Under the pieces are notes generated by a model. That model saw only the letters and a program-made list of their open reading frames with translations. It ran no database searches and was not told where the DNA came from. The translations under genes were made by a program, and so were the position numbers. Positions 16,753 through 28,013 of a DNA stretch of 64,000 nucleotides are shown in pieces; the first letter of the stretch is position 1, and the number at the start of each line of letters is the position of its first letter. Source of the DNA: Terrimonas ferruginea DSM 30193 (GTDB lineage: Bacteria; Bacteroidota; Bacteroidia; Chitinophagales; Chitinophagaceae); NCBI RefSeq assembly GCF_000425585.1, contig NZ_AUDS01000014.1, positions 62,001 through 126,000 on the forward strand. The letters are read 5' to 3'.

Positions 16753-18163
16753 TTTGTGTAAGATTTGGATTGATGGTTATTTCAGATACAGGCAATGGCA
16801 GCAAGGTATCTGTTGCCTGCCATGACCCGCCTTTTCCCGCGGCCACGCCTGATGGGCCGCGCATTAGTGGATCGAGCCGTTGCGTTCTTTTCAGGTCAAA
16901 CCAGCGATGTCCCCATTCGGTGAACAATTCCACGCGTCGCTCCTGCATCACGGCGTCCAGCATCGCATCAGGCGTTTGTGCACCGGAATAATCTGGCAGC
17001 CCTGCTCTCCGGCGAATGGCATTGATATCATCTACCGCCTGTGTTTTTGCCTGACGGGCGCGGGCCTCTGCGCGGATGAGGTATTGCTCCGCCACGCGCA
17101 TTACCATCGCATATTCGGTAACGGCAGAACCACGCTGGTTGTTTTTATATTTCGAAGCATAATAATAGCGTGTGGCGCCTGCGGTAAAACTTCTCACCCA
17201 GTTTAAATAACGTTTGTCTCTTGTTTTGTCTTCAAAAGCATTTTCCAAATGGCTGCTCATGGCTACGTGATGCAGAAAGCCCGGCGACTGGGTCAATGTA
17301 TAAAAATAGCCCTCAAGTGTATTAGTGATGGACGGATGAACGGAGGGCATTTGCCAGATGGCTTCGCTGCTGTTTTTCAAAAACACCTGGTTAATATCTG
17401 TTTTCAATTCATACCCTGCCGCATTGATCACTTCGGTTGCCTGCAGTTCCGCATTTACCCAGTCTCCCTTATAAAGATAAACTCTTGCCAGCAGCGCTGT
17501 GGCGGCTATTTTGTTAGGCCGTATACGCTCACCCGTTTCGGCATTATTCTGATTAAGGTATTCATTCTTTAAATGAGATTTTGCTTTTAACAGATCATCC
17601 ACCATCAGCGCATACAGATCACGCTGCGGACTCCGCGTCAACCGGTTGTTGATCCGGTAATCCGTTGAGGTTACCAGGGGAACATCGCCGTATAAATTGA
17701 CGGCATAAAAATTCATAAAGGCGCGGATAAAATAAGCTTCACCAAGCAGTTGATCTTTTACTTCTGTCGTAAGCGTGGCGGACCTTCCTACTCCGTCGAT
17801 CACCGTGTTGGCTACGTAAATATGTTTGAACAACTGTGACCAGAAATAGGTGCCCGGACTGGAGACCAATTGATTAGTATAAAACTGTGTGGCAGCCACT
17901 CCGATAAAAAAATTATCGGTCTCGTCGGCGGCGGTACCCAGAAACTTACCAATACTCCAGTTGCCGTCAGCCATATTGTTTATCGTGATCATGTTGTTAT
18001 AAACGCCCGTCAACACTGCAGTCGCCGTTTTAGCATCGGCAAAAACCGTCTGACCGATGAGGCTGCTGTCCGGCGCGGGCACTTCCACGGCTTTCCGGCA
18101 GGAATAAAATAACCCGGTAACCACAACCATCAACAACAGCATAAAAAAATATTGCTTTTTCAT
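16736..18163 (-). CDS. SusD/RagB-family surface lipoprotein
   Basis: A 475-aa lipoprotein. The start at 18163 places a lipobox at GLFYSC near residue 20. TPR-like helices and the family end segment (RRVELFTEWGHRWFDLKR) are present. SusD proteins cap the SusC barrel at the outer surface and bind the substrate. It lies 10 bp after the SusC stop. The substrate is not evident: no glycoside hydrolase or protease is encoded nearby, apart from the TlpA-like gene. Confidence 0.93.
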   Translation of the reverse strand: MKKQYFFMLLLMVVVTGLFYSCRKAVEVPAPDSSLIGQTVFADAKTATAVLTGVYNNMITINNMADGNWSIGKFLGTAADETDNFFIGVAATQFYTNQLVSSPGTYFWSQLFKHIYVANTVIDGVGRSATLTTEVKDQLLGEAYFIRAFMNFYAVNLYGDVPLVTSTDYRINNRLTRSPQRDLYALMVDDLLKAKSHLKNEYLNQNNAETGERIRPNKIAATALLARVYLYKGDWVNAELQATEVINAAGYELKTDINQVFLKNSSEAIWQMPSVHPSITNTLEGYFYTLTQSPGFLHHVAMSSHLENAFEDKTRDKRYLNWVRSFTAGATRYYYASKYKNNQRGSAVTEYAMVMRVAEQYLIRAEARARQAKTQAVDDINAIRRRAGLPDYSGAQTPDAMLDAVMQERRVELFTEWGHRWFDLKRTQRLDPLMRGPSGVAAGKGGSWQATDTLLPLPVSEITINPNLTQNAGYN

Positions 18164-18173
18164 GTTACACATT

Positions 18174-21100
18174 TTAAAGAGTAAGATTGATACCAAAAGT
18201 GAGTACACGCAATGGTGGCAGACTCAGGTAATTTCGATTTTCCGGATCATATCCTTTGTAGTCCGTGAAGGTCAGCAGGTTTTGTCCCTGGAAGAATAAC
18301 CGCGCCGCCTGCAGGTGCAGGGCCGAAAGTATCCGCTGCGGGGCCTGGTAGCTCAGGGATAAATTTTTCAACCTGATAAATGATGCAGTACGCACTACCT
18401 GGTCGCTCAGGAAGGCGTAGTTGGCCGAAAGCAGGGTGCTGTAATCCTGGTTATACCGTTGAATGAAAGCAACGTCGCCGGGCTTCTGCCAGCGGTCCAG
18501 TACCGATACAGGTTGGTTGGCACCGAATGTACCGGGCAATGCGCCCACACCTTCGTAAAAGAAGTTAAATCCTTTTTGTTGCACGAACTGTAATAAGAAG
18601 TCGACACTGAATTGTTTCCAGCCAACAGTGTGTTGCCAGCCTCCATACAGGCGTGGCGCCAGATCCACAAGGCTGTTGTTATCCACGAGTGGTATGGGAT
18701 CCAGCGTAATCGCTCCGTCACTTCCGCGGAACTGGTACAATCCGGTTGCGGGATCAACGCCCGCATACCTGAATAATTTCTGTACCGAAAGCGGCTGACC
18801 GATGACCAGCGTTTCATTAAAACTGGAAGACCCGAGCCCGGGAAATGCGAGCAGTCTATTTCTCGGGACCGTCAGATTAATACCTGTGCTCCAGGTAAAA
18901 TCCTTGTTACGAACGACGGTTGACTGAAGTACCAATTCAATACCTGTGTTCTGTACTTTGGCGGGAAGATTGATGGCTACAAAAGGAAATCCTGTAACTG
19001 CAGAAAGCGGCGACTGCAATAATTGGTTGGTGGAAATATTGCGGTAATAACTTGCCGAGAAACTCAGGCGGTCTTTCCAGAAGCCGAGCTCCAACCCTGC
19101 TTCCCATTTGCGGTTCACTTCCCAGGCAAGCTGATCATTGTAGAGGCTCACCGGATACAATCCCTGCGCACCGCCATAGGGATAAGTGGTAGACATATAA
19201 CGGTCGAGGAAAGTATAATCGGCCAGTTGATCATTTCCGGAAGTACCATAGCTCGTGCGGAGTTTTCCGTAACTCAGTACCGGGAAAAATTGCTTCATCC
19301 AGTCTTCGCTGGTAAAAATCCATCCGAGACCTGCGGCGGCGAAATTGGCAAATTGCCTGCCAGGACCAAAACGGCTGCTCCCATCACGGCGTGCCGTGAC
19401 ATTTACCAGGTAACGTTCTTTCAGGTTGTAATTGATGCGGCCGTATCCGCCGTTGTATTTATAACGGATATCGGTCACATTATCCACCGCAATCGTTGAA
19501 GCGGCCTGCAGGTTGTTTAGCAACTGATCAGAACTGAAACCACGACCGGTTTGTTTAACAGCTTCATTACGGCTTTGCTGAAAACTCATACCCACGAGAA
19601 AACTCAATTTCCCTGCTCCTGTCTTTTTAACGTATTCCATCTGCGGTTCGGCAATCCAGGAAAGTGTATGAGCGGTGTTGAAGGTGGCTACTCCGCTGTT
19701 CTCACCCAATAACGGGTTGATGGAATTGAAAGGTTTGGTGATACGTTGATCACTTTGAATATTGGTTACACCGAGGCTGGTGCGCAAGGTCAATCCCTCC
19801 GCGAGGAGGTAACTGAGATTGAGATTGGCGAGGCTGTGGATATTGGTTGCTTTATAAAGTTGTTCGGTAATCGCATACGGGTTGCCCGCAATCCAGGTAT
19901 TCTCGGCCCAGTTGAGCGTACCGTCTTCATTGTAAGGTTTGGGTGCATTGGGCGCCAGTGATGTCATTAAAAAAGTGAGATCGCTGCTGGGCAAGGTAGA
20001 TTGATTGTATAAAAAAGTGCCGCGCAGGGCCGTTTGAAACCGCTGGTTGCGGGAAGCGGTGTTCACACCAAAATGCAGGGAAGCTTTCTGATCGCTGTTA
20101 TCGCCGGGGAAAACGGTTGTTTCCCGGTGGTAACCTGTACCAACGATGTATTGTGTCTGTGTATTACCACCGCTGACGGATGCCTGCAGGTCATTGTAGG
20201 TCGCTTTGCCGCCGATGAGTTGGCCCTGCCAGTCCGTATAACTGTTTGGATCCCATGTGCTGCCGCCCAGCACATCAACATCGATAGCCGGATCGGGAAC
20301 GGCACCGTCATTGGCAAAAGCTTCGCGGCGCATTTCGAGGTATTGTTGTGTGTTCAGGTATTTAACGCGGCGGGTAATTTTTCCAAAACCTGTATAGGCA
20401 GAAATATTTACGCGCATATCGCCAGCCACGCCTTTACGCGTAGTGATGAGTACAACGCCGTTGGCTCCCCGGCTTCCGTAAATGGCCGTTGCATCCGCAT
20501 CCTTCAACACTTCGATACTTTGGATATCATTGGGATTGATCAGGTTCAGCGGGTTGCCGCCGGCCGGGTTGAGATTATTATCCGACTGTATCTCGGGTGC
20601 CACGGAAAAAATAACACCATCGATTACATAAAGGGGTTCATTGCCACTCTGGATGCTGTTCTGTCCCCTGATCTGCACCTGGAAAGAACTTCCGGGCATG
20701 CCGGAGAATTGCGTGATCGACATGCCGGGTACGCGGCCGGCCAATGCCAGGATCGGATTGGACACGGGTTGCCGCGCAATATCATCGCCGTTTACCTTAC
20801 TGATATTGCCGGTCTTCAGGCGGTTGGTGGTGCGATAGTAACCGGCATTGATCGTCACTTCCTCTCCCTCCGTAGTCGCGGTTTGTACGGTGACCAACAA
20901 TTCCGTCTGTCCATTCAATTTTATTTCTTTCGGTACGATGTTAACAGCCGTGATACGAAGGATCGCGCTTTTGTCTACACCTTTTAATTCAAAATAACCT
21001 TCGTTGCTGGTGCTGGTTCCCTGTTGTGTACCTTTCACCTGTATGCTTGCAGCAACTGGTTTGCCTGATTCATCTACCACACGGCCGCGTATGTCAATGG

Positions 21101-21503
21101 ACGGAATCTCCTGTATGAGCACATTGCCTGCAGATGCCTGGGCGATAGCAGTAGTTTTCTTTTTCGACACAACAATCGTTTTGCTGCGGATATTGAATTC
21201 AAGTTCCTGGTTAGCAAAAATAGCTTCGAGGAATTGCAGGAGTGGCATTTCCTTTACGTCGATCGTTATGGGTTTAGCCTCGGCTATATGTTTATCATTA
21301 TAAAAAAAAGAATAGCCGGTTTGTTTCTTCAATGCAGTAAATACGTTTTTCAGCGATACATTTTTGCCGGAGAACGTAACATATTCGCCTGCTTTTTCAG
21401 CGGACGCAGTTGATACGATGAGCAATAAAAAAATGCTGATCAGTCCGGACAGCACACGGTTCTCCATGCGGAATACCGGCAACAGCGGGATAGCCTTTTG
21501 CAT
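18174..21503 (-). CDS. SusC/RagA TonB-dependent receptor with STN domain
   Basis: A 1109-aa outer-membrane protein. After the signal peptide comes an STN domain (about 45-110; VSLKNVFTALKKQTGYSFFYND), a carboxypeptidase-like CnaB repeat (IRGRVVDESGKPVAASIQV), the plug with IEVLKDADATAIYGSRGANGV, and a 22-strand-type barrel ending in a hydrophobic strand (LTFGINLTL). The STN domain fits signalling through the upstream FecR and ECF sigma. The TonB box region follows the CnaB repeat. The start at 21503 is chosen so that the leader hairpin stays untranslated. Confidence 0.95.
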   Translation of the reverse strand: MQKAIPLLPVFRMENRVLSGLISIFLLLIVSTASAEKAGEYVTFSGKNVSLKNVFTALKKQTGYSFFYNDKHIAEAKPITIDVKEMPLLQFLEAIFANQELEFNIRSKTIVVSKKKTTAIAQASAGNVLIQEIPSIDIRGRVVDESGKPVAASIQVKGTQQGTSTSNEGYFELKGVDKSAILRITAVNIVPKEIKLNGQTELLVTVQTATTEGEEVTINAGYYRTTNRLKTGNISKVNGDDIARQPVSNPILALAGRVPGMSITQFSGMPGSSFQVQIRGQNSIQSGNEPLYVIDGVIFSVAPEIQSDNNLNPAGGNPLNLINPNDIQSIEVLKDADATAIYGSRGANGVVLITTRKGVAGDMRVNISAYTGFGKITRRVKYLNTQQYLEMRREAFANDGAVPDPAIDVDVLGGSTWDPNSYTDWQGQLIGGKATYNDLQASVSGGNTQTQYIVGTGYHRETTVFPGDNSDQKASLHFGVNTASRNQRFQTALRGTFLYNQSTLPSSDLTFLMTSLAPNAPKPYNEDGTLNWAENTWIAGNPYAITEQLYKATNIHSLANLNLSYLLAEGLTLRTSLGVTNIQSDQRITKPFNSINPLLGENSGVATFNTAHTLSWIAEPQMEYVKKTGAGKLSFLVGMSFQQSRNEAVKQTGRGFSSDQLLNNLQAASTIAVDNVTDIRYKYNGGYGRINYNLKERYLVNVTARRDGSSRFGPGRQFANFAAAGLGWIFTSEDWMKQFFPVLSYGKLRTSYGTSGNDQLADYTFLDRYMSTTYPYGGAQGLYPVSLYNDQLAWEVNRKWEAGLELGFWKDRLSFSASYYRNISTNQLLQSPLSAVTGFPFVAINLPAKVQNTGIELVLQSTVVRNKDFTWSTGINLTVPRNRLLAFPGLGSSSFNETLVIGQPLSVQKLFRYAGVDPATGLYQFRGSDGAITLDPIPLVDNNSLVDLAPRLYGGWQHTVGWKQFSVDFLLQFVQQKGFNFFYEGVGALPGTFGANQPVSVLDRWQKPGDVAFIQRYNQDYSTLLSANYAFLSDQVVRTASFIRLKNLSLSYQAPQRILSALHLQAARLFFQGQNLLTFTDYKGYDPENRNYLSLPPLRVLTFGINLTL

Positions 21504-21520
21504 ACAATTGCAGTGTTTGG

Positions 21521-21546
21521 GTTTGCTCCGGCAGCCCGGAGCAAAC
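21521..21546 (-). promoter_or_regulatory. GC-rich hairpin in the SusC leader
   Basis: An 11-bp perfect stem, GTTTGCTCCGG (21521-21531) with CCGGAGCAAAC (21536-21546) and a 4-nt loop, sits 18 nt upstream of the SusC start codon. No T-run follows on the minus strand, so it is not a simple terminator. A second, smaller hairpin (GGTGG/CCACC) lies at about 21573-21588. It may control translation or mRNA ends between FecR and SusC. Confidence 0.55.
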
Positions 21547-21626
21547 AATGATTAATCAGATGGAATACTGCCAGGTGGTTGAAGCCACCGGCAATAGGGA
21601 TGAATTAGCAGGATGGTTTAGGATGA

Positions 21627-22793
21627 TCAGGGTATAACAGTAAGTATATTATCGTCTAACCGGAATTTTACGCCCACATCTTTGAGCACACCGAGTACTT
21701 CCTTCAGTGACAGATCACGCGGCAGTTCCCCGCTGAAACGCTGATCGTTCACATTTCCTTCGTAACGTATTTTAATATCATACCACCGCGACATTTCCTT
21801 CAGCACATTTTCCAGGGTGGTATTTTGAAAACTGAAAAGACCATTCTTCCAGGCCATCACGGACTCAATATCTGCTTGTCTGGATAGTTCTATTTTCATG
21901 TTGGTGACATTCGCCTGCTGACCCGGATTCAAGGTGACAGATTTTTGTGAACGGACATCGACGACATTTACAGCACCTTCGAGCAAAGTGACATAAGTCT
22001 GATTTTGATCGCGGTAGGTATTCATATTAAAATGTGTTCCCAATACTTTCACCTCTACCTCTTCGCTGGCTACATAAAAAGGCCTGGTTTTATCTTTTGC
22101 CACTTCCAGGTACGCTTCCCCGGTGATCGTTATCCTTCTTTCATTGCCCTGAAAGGCAACCGGAAAAGTGACCGTGCTTCCTGCGTTAAGCCATATACGT
22201 GTGCCATCGGACAACACCATATCGACAACTTTACTACCATTCGGATTGGCCAGCGTATTATATAATGTGCCGGCAACACCATTTCCATTGACAGCCTGGT
22301 AAGCGAAACGGCCATCGGGTAATTTGAGGAGTTGCATGTTTCCCTGCAAAGCCAACTGACCATCGGCGGCTTGCCCGAGATAAACAATAGTACCGTCATC
22401 CAACGTGACCGAAGCCTTTGAATGCGACGGAGCTTTTACATCTCTCGAACCGGTTGTAACAAGCGGCTCTGGTTGCTTTTGCGCGCGGAAGAAAGCATAA
22501 TAACTGCCCGCGCCCACCAACACCAGCAGCCAAACTGCCACCATTGCTTTCAGCCAGCGGTTGCCGACAGACACTACTTTTGCCGGCAAAATGGTTTGCA
22601 AAGAACTGACTGACTTTTGCGGCAGCGGATCAACGATACCATCGAGCTGATCCCAATATCTTTTCTCCAATAAAATCAATTCCTCCTGCCATTCCGGATC
22701 GACGGCAAAGGCAGACAACTCCATCTCTTCTTCGCGGGTAATGATGCCCGCTACATAACTGTCAAATAAAACGGCAAGTCTGGCTTTGTCCAT
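21627..22793 (-). CDS. FecR-family anti-sigma factor
   Basis: A 388-aa inner-membrane protein. The cytosolic N-terminus (about 1-85) would bind the sigma factor, one transmembrane helix follows (MVAVWLLVLVGAGSYYAFF), and then the periplasmic FecR domain (LSDGTRIWLNAGSTVTFP, ITGEAYLEVAKD). The C-terminal DUF4974 (LENVLKEMSRWYDIKIRYEG) resembles an STN fold. It is placed between the ECF sigma gene and SusC, as in Bacteroidota cell-surface signalling loci. An alternative start lies six codons upstream. Confidence 0.94.
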   Translation of the reverse strand: MDKARLAVLFDSYVAGIITREEEMELSAFAVDPEWQEELILLEKRYWDQLDGIVDPLPQKSVSSLQTILPAKVVSVGNRWLKAMVAVWLLVLVGAGSYYAFFRAQKQPEPLVTTGSRDVKAPSHSKASVTLDDGTIVYLGQAADGQLALQGNMQLLKLPDGRFAYQAVNGNGVAGTLYNTLANPNGSKVVDMVLSDGTRIWLNAGSTVTFPVAFQGNERRITITGEAYLEVAKDKTRPFYVASEEVEVKVLGTHFNMNTYRDQNQTYVTLLEGAVNVVDVRSQKSVTLNPGQQANVTNMKIELSRQADIESVMAWKNGLFSFQNTTLENVLKEMSRWYDIKIRYEGNVNDQRFSGELPRDLSLKEVLGVLKDVGVKFRLDDNILTVIP

Positions 22794-22875
22794 GATAAGA
22801 TTAGTCTTCAAAAAGTAGTGTAAACAGAAAGTGACATGAGCGGATGTGTACTACTGGGAAAAAGAAAAGTTTTTT

Positions 22876-23475
22876 TCAATTAATTCCATGAAGCACAAAA
22901 ATGGCCAGTGCAGGCGGGCCATAAAATGTATCGATCTCCTGGCGGAGAATACGCAGCGCATCGGAAAGATGATTGCTGACGGTTTGCGGCCGTATACCCA
23001 ACTGACCGGCAATCTGGGCGTGTGACAAGCCTTTTTCCCGGCTCAATAAAAAAACCTTGCGCTGGCTGGGTGTAAGATGATGAATACGCTGACGGATAAA
23101 TTCGTGCACAGAACGAAGCGTGAGTGTTTCGGCAGGTTCTTCGTAATGAGCCGAAGTCTCGTCCCGGCTGAGTTCCGCCATGATCAGCACCTCTTTGGCG
23201 CGTCGTTGAAACTGACGGTGCGCCTTGTAGCGGACGGCCTGAAAAAGATAACTATTGAAATTTTCGACTACGGAAAGGCGCTCGCGGTTTTTCCAGATGT
23301 CGAGGAAAATATCATGCACGATATCTTCTGCCGCATCGGTCGAACGGGAAAGCCCCAATACAAAACTGATCAGCCGCGGACGATAATAAAAAAATAGCTT
23401 GCGAAAGGCGGCTTCATTACCTGCTGCCACCTCCCGGATAATTTCCGACTCCTGGTATTCGCTCCACTGTTGCAC
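22876..23475 (-). CDS. ECF RNA polymerase sigma factor
   Basis: A 199-aa sigma-70 factor of the ECF type. Region 2 is EAAFRKLFFYYRPRLISFV to DIVHDIFLDIWKNRERL. Region 4 is LTPSQRKVFLLSREKGLSHAQIAGQLGIRPQTVSNHL. It is the first gene of the locus and is expected to drive the SusC operon when FecR releases it. It has the short hydrophobic tail often seen in Bacteroidota members. Confidence 0.94.
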   Translation of the reverse strand: MQQWSEYQESEIIREVAAGNEAAFRKLFFYYRPRLISFVLGLSRSTDAAEDIVHDIFLDIWKNRERLSVVENFNSYLFQAVRYKAHRQFQRRAKEVLIMAELSRDETSAHYEEPAETLTLRSVHEFIRQRIHHLTPSQRKVFLLSREKGLSHAQIAGQLGIRPQTVSNHLSDALRILRQEIDTFYGPPALAIFVLHGIN

Positions 23476-23585
23476 AGCTTAAAAGTAAGTAAAGACAAAA
23501 GCAGAAGCCGCAAATGAGGGCCGTCGAATATGTGCCGGAAATGGTTGTATGTAGGTAAAAAAGCGACGTTCGTTTTGCAGACATA

Positions 23586-24104
23586 TTAATTGCCTGACAT
23601 CATTTTTTTATCGCCGCGCCAGTAAACGTACTCATGTCGTTTGAGCCATTCCGTTGTGCCGGTAAATTGCACTTCTTTTTTACGCGTGAACATTCGCCTG
23701 TCGAAGCGATAAGTTAGGCGGATCAGCGCGGGTTTATTGTCATTGCCATCGGTGCCGTTATGTTCAGTGGCGAACTCTACTCCATTTCCGGCGATAGTGG
23801 AAACATAGGAGATTTTATGTCCGTCGAAAAAGTTGCTGGCCAGGTCGATGGCGATGGTGTCGGCAGCATTGGCGGCAGGTTCGCCGGGATAACGATTGCT
23901 AAAAATATACTTCCTGCCATTCTCCAGCAGGGTAACAAACAGATCGGCCTGCATGGTGTACGGTTGCCCCGAAGAATAATCGAGATACGTGAGGTTGCCT
24001 TTCCAGGTGCCGGGCAGGTACTTCAACTGATCTGCTGTCAATTTGGATTGAGCAGAGAGTTGAAAGGAAATAGTAAGGAGAAAAATGGAAAGCAACTGTT
24101 TCAT
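23586..24104 (-). CDS. Exported protein of unknown function
   Basis: A 172-aa protein with a signal peptide (about 1-18, ending LSAQS). The body is beta-rich, with LPGTWKGNLTYLDYSSGQPYTMQADLFV, resembling lipocalin-like secreted proteins that begin with a GTW motif. No catalytic motif is seen. It stands 110 bp upstream of the ECF sigma gene on the same strand and could be cotranscribed with it. Confidence 0.6.
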   Translation of the reverse strand: MKQLLSIFLLTISFQLSAQSKLTADQLKYLPGTWKGNLTYLDYSSGQPYTMQADLFVTLLENGRKYIFSNRYPGEPAANAADTIAIDLASNFFDGHKISYVSTIAGNGVEFATEHNGTDGNDNKPALIRLTYRFDRRMFTRKKEVQFTGTTEWLKRHEYVYWRGDKKMMSGN

Positions 24105-24223
24105 GGTAATGGTGGGTTTAAAGAAAAAATCAATTCAAATATAAAATGATCCGGTAGAAAAAACAGGTTAAATGTTGGGTAAAACGTCATGGTTCAGGGG
24201 TATCGGCGACTGTATTTTGCCGT

Positions 24224-24475
24224 ATGTCAGGCAGGGGAATAGTAATTGAGATAGACAAGATCATCAACAGTATAGAGCAGGTATCGACTGGTAAAATCTT
24301 TCAGACGGATGTGGAGCCGGTTGAATGGGAGGAAGTGAAGGCGATACATAAAAAGGACGGATGGAATTTTAACTGGAAGCGGGAATCTAAATTACCGGCG
24401 CGGCGACTGTATAAGCTGGTCATTAAAGGCCATTCGGAATTAGTAAATTCGCACTATGGAAACTTCAAAGTTTAG
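24224..24475 (+). CDS. Probable truncated GNAT-like hypothetical protein
   Basis: An 83-aa protein. The sequence IDKIINSIEQVSTGKIFQTDV and GWNFNWKRESK followed by YKLVIKGHSELV resembles, from memory, the N-terminal half of a roughly 150-aa Bacteroidota family with a GNAT-like fold. The expected second half is absent. The last 20 bases overlap the next small gene. It is either a deletion remnant or a short gene of its own. Confidence 0.4.
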   Translation: MSGRGIVIEIDKIINSIEQVSTGKIFQTDVEPVEWEEVKAIHKKDGWNFNWKRESKLPARRLYKLVIKGHSELVNSHYGNFKV

Positions 24476-24641
24476 TGATAGAGAAAAACACCGTCTTCTT
24501 GAAGCAATCGACTTTATTGGCACACAGGAAATGAGTGAGAGGCAACGTGCACTACTAGACAAGAAAGTGGAGCGGGCACTCCGTGCTTATCGTGAAAAAA
24601 GCTCTTCGGGAGGCCGGAGTATCGGCCTCAGGGACCGGTAG
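24456..24641 (+). CDS. Small helical protein, tail derived from a repeat
   Basis: A 61-aa charged protein, METSKFSDREKHRLLEAIDF at the start and mostly helical. It overlaps the previous gene by 20 bases. The last 13 or so codons fall inside the 24591-24662 repeat copy, so the original C-terminus was probably replaced when the repeat arrived. It might be the small partner of the upstream protein. Not a recognised family. Confidence 0.4.
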   Translation: METSKFSDREKHRLLEAIDFIGTQEMSERQRALLDKKVERALRAYREKSSSGGRSIGLRDR

Positions 24642-24768
24642 CTTGCCGGAAAGTTGACTTTTAATTCTTAGCGACTTTGCCCCTTATGCGTCTTTGCGTG
24701 AAAAATCCCTTCGGGAGGCCGAAGTATCGGCCTCAGCAACCGGTGGCTTGCCGGAAAGTTGACTTTTT
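24591..24768. repeat. Two direct copies of a ~72-bp palindromic element
   Basis: Copies at 24591-24662 and 24697-24768 share most bases over about 72 bp, 106 bp apart. Each contains AGGCCG, 6 nt, CGGCCT (a hairpin) and then ACCGGT, GCTTGCCGG and AGTTGACTTTT. The first copy encodes the end of the preceding small gene. The arrangement suggests a dispersed REP- or MITE-like unit. Confidence 0.75.
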
Positions 24769-24787
24769 GAATTTTGAATTTGACTTC

Positions 24788-25300
24788 CTAAAGTTCCTTC
24801 CGTAAAAACTGCTCGATAAGCACCGGTGTCAATTTTTCCGGTGAACCGTACCATACAATCCTATTATCGTCATCGATCAACACCGTACGCGGAATAGGCA
24901 TTAATCCGTCCATTTCAACCAGCAACCTGCGCTGTATCCCTCTCGTGGTATCGCTCACTACAATCGTTTCAAATTTATTTTTCTTAAACGCTTCCGCGGC
25001 TTTAGCGGGGCGCTCGTTTGTAACCGATAAAAACACAACATTCCGCCCTTCAAATTTTTTCTTCATTTTATTAAGATGAGGTACCGCCTTTAAACAGGGC
25101 CTGCACCAGGTAGCCCAGAACTCCAGCACTTTGAACTTATTATTAAAATTTTTATCCGAAGGCTCGTTAAGCAGATAATCAGTAAATTGAATACTGTCAG
25201 TAATAGTATTTAGCAATTTGGCCTGTGGCGCAAATAAATCTTTCTGCGCAGCAGCGCTCACAGCAACCAGGACCAATAAAAGAAAGAAGACTTTTTTCAT
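24788..25300 (-). CDS. Exported TlpA-like thioredoxin
   Basis: A 170-aa protein with a signal peptide (start at 25300; KKVFFLLLVLVAVSAAAQ). The thioredoxin active site is WATWCRPC, with MPIPRTVLID giving the cis-Pro region. It is likely a periplasmic thiol-disulfide oxidoreductase with no extra domain. It is divergent from katG, so a shared oxidative-stress role is possible but not shown. Confidence 0.85.
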   Translation of the reverse strand: MKKVFFLLLVLVAVSAAAQKDLFAPQAKLLNTITDSIQFTDYLLNEPSDKNFNNKFKVLEFWATWCRPCLKAVPHLNKMKKKFEGRNVVFLSVTNERPAKAAEAFKKNKFETIVVSDTTRGIQRRLLVEMDGLMPIPRTVLIDDDNRIVWYGSPEKLTPVLIEQFLRKEL

Positions 25301-25423
25301 AATTGGAAAATACAAAATAGTTACAATATAGAGCCTATCTATCAAAGCATAGAATCAATCAATTTTAATTATCCGCTTATTGTCATACTTTTATCACGCA
25401 GGCATATATCACTTTTATCATAA

Positions 25424-27700
<2,277 letters not shown>

Positions 27701-27716
27701 TGAAGACTAAGGATAA

Positions 27717-27750
27717 AGAAAGCCTCCGGAAACGGGGGCTTTCTGTTTTC
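27717..27750 (+). terminator. Rho-independent terminator of katG
   Basis: A 12-bp stem (AGAAAGCCTCCG with CGGGGGCTTTCT, one G-T pair) closes on a GAAA tetraloop and is followed by GTTTTCTT. It lies 17 bp past the katG stop. Confidence 0.9.
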
Positions 27751-27817
27751 TTAAAAATGGCCGTTTGAACAAATCAAATAAGGACGTTTTAACAAAGCCG
27801 CCCTTTTGTATGCAGGC

Positions 27818-27922
27818 TACTTTTGTTTCAACAAAACAATCATACAAATGGAACAAACAAACTACAACGGCGCTTTGCAACATCCCCTGCAAACATCGAC
27901 CATCAGTACAACGATAGGTTGA
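27818..27922 (+). pseudogene. 5' remnant of a lost SDR gene with promoter
   Basis: TACTTTTG (27818-27825) is a good -7 element, and 23 bp later an ATG (27848) opens MEQTNYNGALQHPLQTS, which matches the start of a Bacteroidota short-chain dehydrogenase family, as recalled. The frame ends after 24 codons (stop 27920-27922), and no further SDR sequence follows. It appears to be a deletion that left the promoter and start beside the AraC regulator. Confidence 0.5.
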
Positions 27923-27971
27923 CAGCGCGCGCGAGTTAGGGACGCTGAGCGAGCAAGTAACCGGCGTAAAA

Positions 27972-28000
27972 TTTGACATCAATTGATAATTATATCTTTG
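27972..28000 (+). promoter_or_regulatory. Promoter of the AraC gene
   Basis: TTTG (27972-27975), 17 bp, TATCTTTG (27993-28000) matches the Bacteroidota -33/-7 pattern with slightly short spacing, 13 bp before the ATG. Confidence 0.6.
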
Positions 28001-28013
28001 CACCAACAGGCAT

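Noticed and set aside
20034-20987. 317-aa plus-strand open frame inside SusC
   Set aside because: It is antisense to the plug and barrel of SusC, and its composition is not protein-like.
27707-28006. 99-aa minus-strand open frame
   Set aside because: It spans the katG terminator, a promoter and the SDR remnant; these features explain the DNA better.
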